Positions 1 to 5,135 of a stretch of DNA of 5,135 bases are shown here, one piece after another. A program made the translations under genes and the position numbers. This stretch comes from Planctomycetota bacterium (GTDB taxonomy: Bacteria; Planctomycetota; Planctomycetia; Pirellulales; Lacipirellulaceae), in assembly GCA_029259975.1 (NCBI GenBank), contig JAJDEE010000315.1, forward strand, positions 1 through 5,135. Direction: 5' to 3'. A model generated the notes under the pieces. The model was not told where the DNA came from, searched no databases, and saw only the letters and a list, made by a program, of their open reading frames with translations. How positions within the stretch are numbered: position 1 is the stretch's first letter; each line of letters starts with the position of its first letter.

Positions 1-1257
1 CCGCCCGCCAGTTGCGGCATTCGAACGACCTTTTCTGACGATTTGCTGTGGCTGCCGCTGTTTGCTGCCGAGTATGTCGCCACGACGGGGGACCAATCTT
101 TGTGGAAGCAGCAAGTTCGATTTCTAACCGCACCGCAGCTACCTCCCGGCGAAGTCGAAAAGTTTCTCACGCCCGAAGACTCCGGCGAAACGGGTTCGGT
201 GTACGAACATTGCTGCCGCTCGCTCGACCGTGGCCTCACGACCGGCAGACACGGTTTGCCGTTGATGGGCAGCGGCGACTGGAATGATGGAATGAACCGA
301 GTTGGCCATGCTGGCTCCGGCGAAAGCGTCTGGCTGGGGTTCTTCATCGACTACATTTTGGAGCGTATGCTGCCCGTTTGTCGGCAATTTAACGACAACC
401 AACGTTTGGAAAAGTATCAAGCCTACCGAAAGCAATTGCGCGATTCGCTCAACGACGCCGGGTGGGATGGTGCTTGGTATCGTCGAGCTTTTTTCGATGA
501 TGGCACTCCGCTTGGCAGTGCGTCGTCTGACGAGTGCCAAATCGATGCGCTCGTTCAAGCTTGGGCGGTTATGTCGAATGCTGCCCCGCCTAAGCGCGCC
601 AAAGCAGCCATGGCCGAGGCCGAGCGGCGCTTGGTGGATAAGCAGGCCGGATTGATCCGCCTGCTCGATCCACCCTTTGACCAGATGTCGAGCGATCCTG
701 GCTACATCAAAGGCTATGTCCCCGGCGTCCGTGAGAATGGTGGGCAATATACGCACGGTGTGCTTTGGTTTATCCGTGCGATGGCCGAGCTTGGACAGGG
801 CGGACGGGCGGCAGATTTGCTCGAAATGATTTCGCCGATCAGTCACGGAGCGACTAACGAGACAGCGAAGGTTTACAAGACCGAACCCTATGTTGTTGCG
901 GCCGATGTCTATAGCCAACCACCTCACGTCGGACGCGGCGGTTGGTCGTGGTATACCGGTTCGGCGGGGTGGATGTGGCGCGTGGCGGTCGAGTCGATTC
1001 TGGGTGTGCGCCTCGAAGGGGGTGACACATTGCGTGTTGATCCGCGCATTTCTGCTGAGTGGCCCCATTGTCAGATATGCTATCGTCTAGCCGATGGCGT
1101 AACCTGCTACGAAATCACTATTGAGAATCCAAACGGCAAACAGTTGGGAGTCACTGCGGCGACGCTTGACGGGCAACCTGCCAAAGTCGAAGAAGCAGCG
1201 GCTTACATCCCGCTGGTCCAAGATGGCCAGAGACACGCCGTTACCGTGACACTCTAA
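1..1257 (+). CDS. GH94-type glycosidase/phosphorylase, NdvB-like (cyclic beta-1,2-glucan synthase C-terminal region), 5'-truncated by window edge
   Basis: The reading frame is open from base 1 to TAA at 1255-1257, giving 418 visible residues. The N-terminus lies outside the window, and the TTG at 43 is an internal Leu codon, because the family-typical text FSDDLLWLPLFAAEYVATTG runs through it. The sequence shows the (alpha/alpha)6 core of GH94: GSGDWNDGMNRVG at residues ~90-102, whose WND Asp (residue 96) aligns with the general acid of GH94 phosphorylases; NGGQYTHG at ~246-253, with a His expected to contact phosphate; and GGWSWYTGSAGW at ~313-324, where the TGSAG loop matches the family's phosphate-binding loop. 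A C-terminal beta-rich tail (~335-418) ends in a form typical of NdvB. The WLGFF and GESVW context resembles NdvB more than cellobiose phosphorylase. In NdvB this region phosphorolyses beta-1,2-glucan chains and so controls their length. A stand-alone 1,2-beta-oligoglucan phosphorylase is the main alternative, and the missing N-terminus would decide it. No frameshift or missing catalytic residue is seen. Confidence 0.85.
   Translation, partial: PPASCGIRTTFSDDLLWLPLFAAEYVATTGDQSLWKQQVRFLTAPQLPPGEVEKFLTPEDSGETGSVYEHCCRSLDRGLTTGRHGLPLMGSGDWNDGMNRVGHAGSGESVWLGFFIDYILERMLPVCRQFNDNQRLEKYQAYRKQLRDSLNDAGWDGAWYRRAFFDDGTPLGSASSDECQIDALVQAWAVMSNAAPPKRAKAAMAEAERRLVDKQAGLIRLLDPPFDQMSSDPGYIKGYVPGVRENGGQYTHGVLWFIRAMAELGQGGRAADLLEMISPISHGATNETAKVYKTEPYVVAADVYSQPPHVGRGGWSWYTGSAGWMWRVAVESILGVRLEGGDTLRVDPRISAEWPHCQICYRLADGVTCYEITIENPNGKQLGVTAATLDGQPAKVEEAAAYIPLVQDGQRHAVTVTL
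1254..1257. other. Interlocked stop codons of convergent genes
   Basis: The four bases CTAA contain the plus-strand stop TAA (1255-1257) and the minus-strand stop TAG (complement of CTA, 1254-1256). The two genes therefore overlap tail to tail by four bases, with no intergenic terminator space. Confidence 0.9.
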
Positions 1258-3725
1258 CGACGGCTGCCAATGGCGCGCAAGCTCTTGAGCATTGGTCCAA
1301 TCTCGGGATTGGACATGAACAACTTCCAGCACAACTCTGTGCGATAGTTCTCGATCATCGGCACGATCGTCCCCTGGTCGATCGCCAGATACCCAGGCGC
1401 CACCCAATCTCGATTGAGATTGATTGCGTCGTAAAACCCCATCGGCCCCCACAGTCGGCGTCCATATTCATGGTAGAAATGCCGGAGCGTTGCGATCGAC
1501 TCTTGGGGCGTGTAAGGCATGCCAGAAATTGCCGCAGTCGGCGTGATGGTACCGTCATCTCGCTTAATGGCCGGACCATGGGCTTTGTAACCATCAGGAT
1601 TTTGGCTCGCTGTGAGCCCCCAGAAAAGCTCGCCATAACCTTGGTGCTTACCCGGATTCGCGATACAGTAGGCCCGGTTGATCAGCGTCGCGTTTCGGTT
1701 GTTTTCGAAGTAATTGCAGAAGCGATCAGTGAAGTCTTTCGGGTTCAGGCCGAGGAAGGAATAGTGCGTAAAGAATAGTGGACCGCCCTCCCTCCCGACC
1801 GGCTTCCTGAAACCGTAATACTTCTTGCCGTTCGCATATCGCTTAGGGTCTCCGACCCATCCTTCGTAATAGCAGTCTGCAGGAATGGCATGCGCTGGTG
1901 ATGCGATGGCCAATAGGTAGGTAATGAGGCATTCGTTGAAGCCGGTGAATTGGTGGTTCAATTTCCACTGGTGGTCGGGAGACCAATGCCAGTAAAGCCG
2001 CTTGTTACCAGGCTCGCGCAAGTACCAATCCCATTCGACTTCGTCCCACAGACGTGTGATTCGCTCTCGAAGTTCGTTCTCGACCGTGTCATCCCGATCG
2101 AAATACTGCCGAGCTGTGAGCATACCTTGGACGAGGAACGCGGTCTCGACTAGGTCGCCACCGTTGTCCGCCGGGCCGGCAAACGGGATCGTTTCGCCTG
2201 TTTGACCATGGATCCAATGTGCCCAGACGCCGTGGTAACGTTGCGCCTTCTCCTCAAGGAAACGAACCATCTTCAGCAGTCGCTCTGCAGCTTGTTGGCG
2301 CGTAACAAACCCGCGTTCGGCACCGACCACGATCGTCATCATGCCAAAACCGGTGCCGCCAGTGGTGCAAGTTTCGCACGGATGCAAAGCATAGCTCTCT
2401 CGAGCCAGGCCACTGACTGGGTCAGCAAAGTCCCAGAAATAGCGGAATGTCGCCTCTTGGACCGACGTCAACAGCTGCTCGTCAGTCATCGCTTGCGTCT
2501 TCGCCGACACCACCTCCGACGGCTTCGACTCGTGGTGTTCCATATCGATCTGCGTGACACGGTAAAAATAGACGCGGTCGTTTTCCCCGAGGAAATCACT
2601 GTAAAACGGCAGCTTGTGGGCGACGCGACTGATCTTTTCAAAGGGCCCGGTCGGCGAATCAGAGCGATAAATTTGGTATCCAAGTGTTTTTTGCTCCGCA
2701 ATTGGAGTCCACGCGAGGTCGATTCGGCTGTCATGGCCCTGAGCTCGAAGTTGGCAATCCCCCGTTTTGGTTCTGACGTACTGGGAAGTACAAGGGCAGA
2801 CGCTTGGCTCGCTGAATGCTTCTTCAGGGCCACGCAACTCGATCTCGCGGATTTCGATCGGTACCCGCTGGTCATCCGGATGACTAAATGTTAGGCGAAG
2901 AAACCTAGTCGAGTGCTTCTGGCCCAAAACGAGGGCCAGCTTGCTACCGCTGTTGCCCACGTTAGCGATTCGCACCCACTTGTCTCCATCGTCGGATGCC
3001 TCCAGCAATGTGCTTTGCGCGTAGGACTTGCCCCAGTAGACACAGACGCCTGCCAGATCTAGAGTTTGGCGGAGGTCGATCAACATGGTTTGCGGAGACT
3101 CGGTCGATCCTTTCCAGATGGTCTCGTGGTCACCGTCCATCACGACTGCTGGCGAGTCGTTGTTTTCAGACGATGCGGTGATGATCGGCTGCCGATCGAC
3201 GGCGACGAAGTCGACTTCCCGTAACGAAGCACCCCACTCGGATGCGCGACGATCGCAGGCGATCCGCCAATAGCGCGCCGTGGTCAGCGGAAAATAAAGG
3301 TGATCGACCCGTCCATGCCCTCGACCGATGGTTTGGCACGTTTGCCAGTTTTCGGCGTCGCTCGACGCGAGTAGCCGATACGTTACGGCGCGGGCTCGCT
3401 CCCAATGCAGCCGCGCGCCAGCAACGTTGGCCGGCTGACCGAGATCGATTTGAAGCCAATGTCCGTCTTCAAACGGACTACTCCACCGCGTCGCCGGGTC
3501 GCTGTCGATGGCTAGCGCCGGGTGGCGCGATTCATCTTGCTGCCCCGAAGCTTTGGCAACCCAAGTCGATTTTTCGGGGATCGGGCGAGCTGGCTCCGCA
3601 CACCATGCGGGAATGACAAACAACGCCCCGTATATTGGGAACCAGCCCAATAACGAAAGAATGACGAAGTACCAATGACGCATCGGACGGTGTCCCCCAC
3701 GCGGAAGTCTGAATTGCTGTGTCAT
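1254..3725 (-). CDS. Secreted glucoamylase-like protein (PF10091/COG5368, GH144-related) with two discoidin domains and an FN3 domain
   Basis: Complete gene, 823 residues from ATG at 3725-3723 to TAG at 1256-1254. Residues ~15-43 form a signal peptide: MRHW, then a hydrophobic stretch (YFVILSLLGWFPIYGALFV), then AWCAEP. Residues ~52-174 and ~179-299 are two F5/8 type C (discoidin) domains, each with a D-D/H-x-T-x-W core followed by an IDL strand, a W/A-SSD or EASDD turn and a closing LREVDF or IREIEL strand. Residues ~322-410 are an FN3 domain (LAWTP, GYQIYRSDSPTGPF, YFYRVTQID). Residues ~414-812 are the glucoamylase-like (alpha/alpha)6 domain, with motifs DNGGDLVETAFLVQGMLTA, WDEVEWDWY, LYWHWSPDHQW, GFNECLITYLLAIASP, GGPLFFTHYSFLG, GELFWGLTASQNPDGY, SGMPYTPQES and AIDQGTIVPMIENYR. 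Related enzymes include GH144 endo-beta-1,2-glucanases, but substrate is inferred only. The discoidin modules probably bind glycan or cell surface. The gene follows the upstream glycosidase with a one-base overlap and converges on the GH94 gene. Alternative starts are ATG at 3743 (no ribosome site) and ATG at 3683 (just before the signal peptide). Confidence 0.9.
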   Translation of the reverse strand: MTQQFRLPRGGHRPMRHWYFVILSLLGWFPIYGALFVIPAWCAEPARPIPEKSTWVAKASGQQDESRHPALAIDSDPATRWSSPFEDGHWLQIDLGQPANVAGARLHWERARAVTYRLLASSDAENWQTCQTIGRGHGRVDHLYFPLTTARYWRIACDRRASEWGASLREVDFVAVDRQPIITASSENNDSPAVVMDGDHETIWKGSTESPQTMLIDLRQTLDLAGVCVYWGKSYAQSTLLEASDDGDKWVRIANVGNSGSKLALVLGQKHSTRFLRLTFSHPDDQRVPIEIREIELRGPEEAFSEPSVCPCTSQYVRTKTGDCQLRAQGHDSRIDLAWTPIAEQKTLGYQIYRSDSPTGPFEKISRVAHKLPFYSDFLGENDRVYFYRVTQIDMEHHESKPSEVVSAKTQAMTDEQLLTSVQEATFRYFWDFADPVSGLARESYALHPCETCTTGGTGFGMMTIVVGAERGFVTRQQAAERLLKMVRFLEEKAQRYHGVWAHWIHGQTGETIPFAGPADNGGDLVETAFLVQGMLTARQYFDRDDTVENELRERITRLWDEVEWDWYLREPGNKRLYWHWSPDHQWKLNHQFTGFNECLITYLLAIASPAHAIPADCYYEGWVGDPKRYANGKKYYGFRKPVGREGGPLFFTHYSFLGLNPKDFTDRFCNYFENNRNATLINRAYCIANPGKHQGYGELFWGLTASQNPDGYKAHGPAIKRDDGTITPTAAISGMPYTPQESIATLRHFYHEYGRRLWGPMGFYDAINLNRDWVAPGYLAIDQGTIVPMIENYRTELCWKLFMSNPEIGPMLKSLRAIGSRR
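1295..1314. repeat. Perfect 8-bp inverted repeat with 4-base loop near the convergent gene ends
   Basis: GTCCAATC (1295-1302), loop TCGG (1303-1306), GATTGGAC (1307-1314). The stem begins 37 bases after the plus-strand TAA, so a plus-strand transcript could form it in its 3' untranslated region. No T-tract follows on either strand, so it is not a standard intrinsic terminator. It also encodes the SNPEIG residues near the end of the minus-strand protein, where PEI is usual for the family, so it may be a coding coincidence. Confidence 0.45.
2496..2762 (-). other. Fibronectin type III domain
   Basis: Residues ~322-410, between the discoidin pair and the catalytic domain. The pattern IDLAWTP, LGYQIYRSDSPTGPFEKI and VYFYRVTQIDMEHHESKPSEVVSAKT matches the strand order of bacterial FN3 modules, including the GY-IYRS and YRV strands. 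It likely acts as a spacer. Confidence 0.75.
2829..3191 (-). other. F5/8 type C (discoidin) domain 2
   Basis: Residues ~179-299. Landmarks are SPAVVMDGDHETIWKG, MLIDLRQTLDLAGVCVYWG, LLEASDDGDKWVRIANV, TRFLRLTFS and IEIREIELRGP. It sits four or five residues after the first copy. In many secreted polysaccharide-active enzymes such domains hold the enzyme to substrate or to the cell surface; which ligand is bound here cannot be read from the sequence. Confidence 0.7.
3204..3572 (-). other. F5/8 type C (discoidin) domain 1
   Basis: Residues ~52-174 of the 823-residue protein. Key features are HPALAIDSDPATRWSS, the IDLG strand, RLLASSDAENW and a closing LREVDFV strand. This is the classic jelly-roll carbohydrate- or surface-binding fold. 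It aligns with the second copy that follows at once, sharing the D-x-D-x-x-T-x-W, IDL and SSD/SDDGDKW landmarks, but the two copies have diverged strongly in sequence. Confidence 0.75.
3597..3683 (-). other. Signal peptide of the glucoamylase-like protein
   Basis: This stretch encodes a short basic start (MRHW), about 20 mostly hydrophobic residues and a PAWCA end before the charged EPARPIPEKS segment. With the start at 3725 the N-region is 14 residues longer and Arg-rich, which still suits Sec export. The cleavage site is uncertain: PAWC-A or AWCA-E. The Cys is not in a good lipobox, because Trp occupies the position before it, so export as a soluble or surface-bound protein is more likely than lipidation. 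Confidence 0.7.
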
Positions 3726-3735
3726 CACTCGCCTT
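3723..3735 (-). promoter_or_regulatory. Ribosome binding site and TGATG stop/start overlap of the two-gene operon
   Basis: On the minus strand AAGG (3735-3732) lies six bases before ATG (3725-3723). The TGA stop of the upstream glycosidase (3727-3725) shares its last A with this ATG. The spacing and the one-base overlap are typical of translationally coupled genes and favour this start over ATG at 3743, which has no purine-rich tract before it. A second candidate, GGGGGA at 3698-3693, precedes ATG 3683 by nine bases; that start would shorten the signal peptide's N-region but not change the mature protein. Confidence 0.6.
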
Positions 3736-5135
3736 GACTCCATCGGACAGTGACGCGTCGGGCGGTAATTGCCAATGTAATTCCGTTATCGTCGAATTCG
3801 CTCTGCAATTTTCCATCGACCGACACGGCATTGGGGCGCTCTGCCCACGGCCAGTTGAGACGGACTTGGTCGTGCCCGGCCAGCTTGCCGCCGATCTCGA
3901 CCTGTAACGTGTTATCGATCAGGTGAGCATCGAAGTCGAGCCGGCCAAAATGGGTCGGCACGTCGCGCAGCTTCTCGCCATCGCCCATCAGCCACTTTTT
4001 CGGCGCGGCCACCAAAAGCCGGAGTTCCTTGCCCTCTCCGAGAACCTTTTCCTCTTCAAGAAATAGCATGCCCAGGATCGTGTTGACGAAGCCCGACCCG
4101 ACCCAAGTGTGCGGCATATCGCCGATGTAGCTCCCCAGCCTTTCGTTGCTAAGCACGACTTCGGCAAAATGTCGCCAGCCGACGGGATTCCTGCCGAGCA
4201 TGAGAAAATCGAGCAGCGTCTCGACTCGCTCTGGCTGGTTGAGCAGGGCAAAGCTCATCAAGTTGCGAATTTCGTAGGGGGTGTAGCCGAAGTTCGCACC
4301 TGGCTTGGTGCGCTTGACGACATCAGCGTAATATTGATCGTAAGTCTTCCGCAGTAGATCGGGGCGCATGTTCTCCAGCTGGCCGCAGGGATAAATGCCG
4401 ATCGAAATCGATGTTGGGTCGGGGTCCCCATAATCGGAAGACGACGGCAGGAAGTCGATCTTCTTGAAGGCAACGGTGGCATCGATCGTTTTTCGTACTG
4501 CCTGCACAAGCTCTTCATATTCACTTTCCGCCCACTTCGCGATATCGTGCCGATCCAGGCGGAGCGCGACGTCGCGCAGATCCAACCAACCTTTCAGTGC
4601 CCAATAGTCGTCCCAATAACTGTGTACCGGTTCCGAGTAGCCCTCATGGCTGATCGAGGGTGGCAGGAGACCCTGAAAGCGTTCCCGGGCCGGTTCGCCT
4701 GCCATGTGATCGGGCTGGCGCGTTTGGTCACACAACTCAGCCGTGTGGCGCATTACGCGTACCAGCTGATCGAAATGTTGTCGAAGAAACGCTTCGTCGC
4801 CGGTAAGACGGTAATAGTTGACGACCGTAAAGACATACTCACCCTGTGCATCGTATTCGATCTCGCCGTAGCCGCTATAACGCGATCCGTCGTTGTGGAT
4901 GATGGGAGGAACTCGTCCATTTTCTTCAACGTGCTCGGAGTACCACTCGATGTATTTACGAGTCTCGTCGAACAGGCCGAGACGCATCAGCGCCGTCGCG
5001 GTGAGCGAGCCGTCGCGGATCCACGAGCGATTGTAGTTCCGCGAGCCGGGCTGGATGGCGTCGCCGTCTTGGTTGATCAGAATGTAGCCTGTCTGTGCTC
5101 GCAACGTGTCGGTGACTTCCGCATCGCCAACTTGA
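3725..5135 (-). CDS. Six-hairpin (alpha/alpha-barrel) glycoside hydrolase, N-terminus beyond window edge
   Basis: The frame is open from the right edge (first full codon at 5134-5132) to TGA at 3727-3725, giving 469 visible residues. The in-frame TTG at 5104 is an internal Leu, since the preceding codons continue a plausible helix (EVTDTLRAQ) and no ATG occurs at this end. Visible motifs: GYILINQDGDAIQPGSR then RSWIRDGSLTATALMRLG (residues ~36-53), the RDG signature common to six-hairpin glycosidases; GEIEYDAQGEYVF (~90-102); EGYSEPVHSYWDDYWALKGW (~164-183); and GDMPHTWVGSGFVNTI (~338-353). Repeated Trp- and Tyr-rich helices alternate as in an (alpha/alpha)6 barrel. The last ~105 residues (ELRLLVAAPKKW to the end) read as a beta-sandwich cap with a WPW...VDG pattern. 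The exact GH family and substrate are not recognisable from this fragment; GH15-like, GH65-like or an unclassified family are all possible. It is the promoter-proximal partner of the glucoamylase-like gene, so both enzymes probably act on the same glycan. Large upstream domains may exist outside the window. Confidence 0.8.
   Translation of the reverse strand, partial: QVGDAEVTDTLRAQTGYILINQDGDAIQPGSRNYNRSWIRDGSLTATALMRLGLFDETRKYIEWYSEHVEENGRVPPIIHNDGSRYSGYGEIEYDAQGEYVFTVVNYYRLTGDEAFLRQHFDQLVRVMRHTAELCDQTRQPDHMAGEPARERFQGLLPPSISHEGYSEPVHSYWDDYWALKGWLDLRDVALRLDRHDIAKWAESEYEELVQAVRKTIDATVAFKKIDFLPSSSDYGDPDPTSISIGIYPCGQLENMRPDLLRKTYDQYYADVVKRTKPGANFGYTPYEIRNLMSFALLNQPERVETLLDFLMLGRNPVGWRHFAEVVLSNERLGSYIGDMPHTWVGSGFVNTILGMLFLEEEKVLGEGKELRLLVAAPKKWLMGDGEKLRDVPTHFGRLDFDAHLIDNTLQVEIGGKLAGHDQVRLNWPWAERPNAVSVDGKLQSEFDDNGITLAITARRVTVRWSQGE

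Noticed and set aside
43..45. TTG as the start codon of the GH94 gene
   Set aside because: Family-typical sequence continues upstream to base 1 in the same frame, so this is an internal Leu codon and the gene is cut by the window edge.
139..1068. 309-residue open frame on the minus strand, antisense to the GH94 gene
   Set aside because: Its translation is rich in Arg, His and Pro with no recognisable domain, while the plus-strand frame carries clear GH94 motifs throughout. It is a shadow of the coding strand's codon bias.
1295..1314. Intrinsic terminator for the convergent genes
   Set aside because: The stem is perfect, but no run of T follows on either strand and the GC content of the stem is only half, so I list it only as an inverted repeat.
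2202..2894. 230-residue open frame on the plus strand inside the glucoamylase-like gene
   Set aside because: It lies fully opposite the discoidin, FN3 and catalytic domains and shows no protein-like motif pattern; it is a shadow frame.
3600..3614. Lipoprotein signal (lipobox) at PAWC in the glucoamylase-like protein
   Set aside because: Trp directly before the Cys does not fit the Gly/Ala/Ser expected at that position; an ordinary signal peptide explains the region better.
5102..5104. TTG as the start codon of the right-hand glycosidase
   Set aside because: The frame stays open to the edge, and what follows is already inside a conserved part of the catalytic domain, so the true start is outside the window.
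1..5135. tRNA, rRNA, CRISPR array, insertion sequence or phage attachment site
   Set aside because: Nearly every base lies within one of the three protein genes, and I saw no direct-repeat array, transposase motif or RNA-gene signature.

Overview
The window is almost entirely coding: three carbohydrate-active enzyme genes packed end to end, with no intergenic stretch longer than a few bases. GC content is moderate, roughly in the mid-fifties. The gene content resembles an accessory glycan locus of a planctomycete (Pirellulales-like) or a related PVC bacterium: an NdvB-type GH94 enzyme, a secreted glucoamylase-like protein carrying discoidin (F5/8 type C) and fibronectin type III modules, and a six-hairpin glycosidase. 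That placement is an inference from gene types; there is no marker gene here.

Layout: (1) positions 1-1257, plus strand: the C-terminal 418 residues of a GH94-type protein, most like the C-terminal region of cyclic beta-1,2-glucan synthase. It enters from the left edge and its start is outside the window. (2) positions 1254-3725, minus strand: a complete secreted protein of 823 residues, with signal peptide, two discoidin domains, an FN3 domain and a glucoamylase-like catalytic domain (COG5368/PF10091 type, the group that includes GH144 endo-beta-1,2-glucanases). (3) positions 3725-5135, minus strand: the C-terminal 469 residues of a six-hairpin glycoside hydrolase whose start lies beyond the right edge.

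Genes 3 and 2 look like one operon read right to left: the TGA of gene 3 and the ATG of gene 2 share one base (TGATG), which suggests translational coupling. Gene 1 converges on them, and the two stop codons interlock within four bases (CTAA), leaving no room for a dedicated terminator. A perfect 8-bp hairpin lies about 40 bases beyond the plus-strand stop, inside the end of gene 2.

Taken together, the simplest reading is a locus for making or remodelling beta-glucan, possibly beta-1,2-linked: an intracellular or membrane NdvB/GH94 activity next to a secreted glucanase-like enzyme and a second glycosidase. Substrate specificity cannot be proved from sequence alone. I found no RNA gene, mobile element, CRISPR array or clear promoter, and no strong sign of an entirely new kind of system. 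The most notable points are the domain architecture of gene 2, its likely kinship to an internal domain of NdvB-type proteins, the interlocked stops, and a local excess of the hexamer CGATCG.
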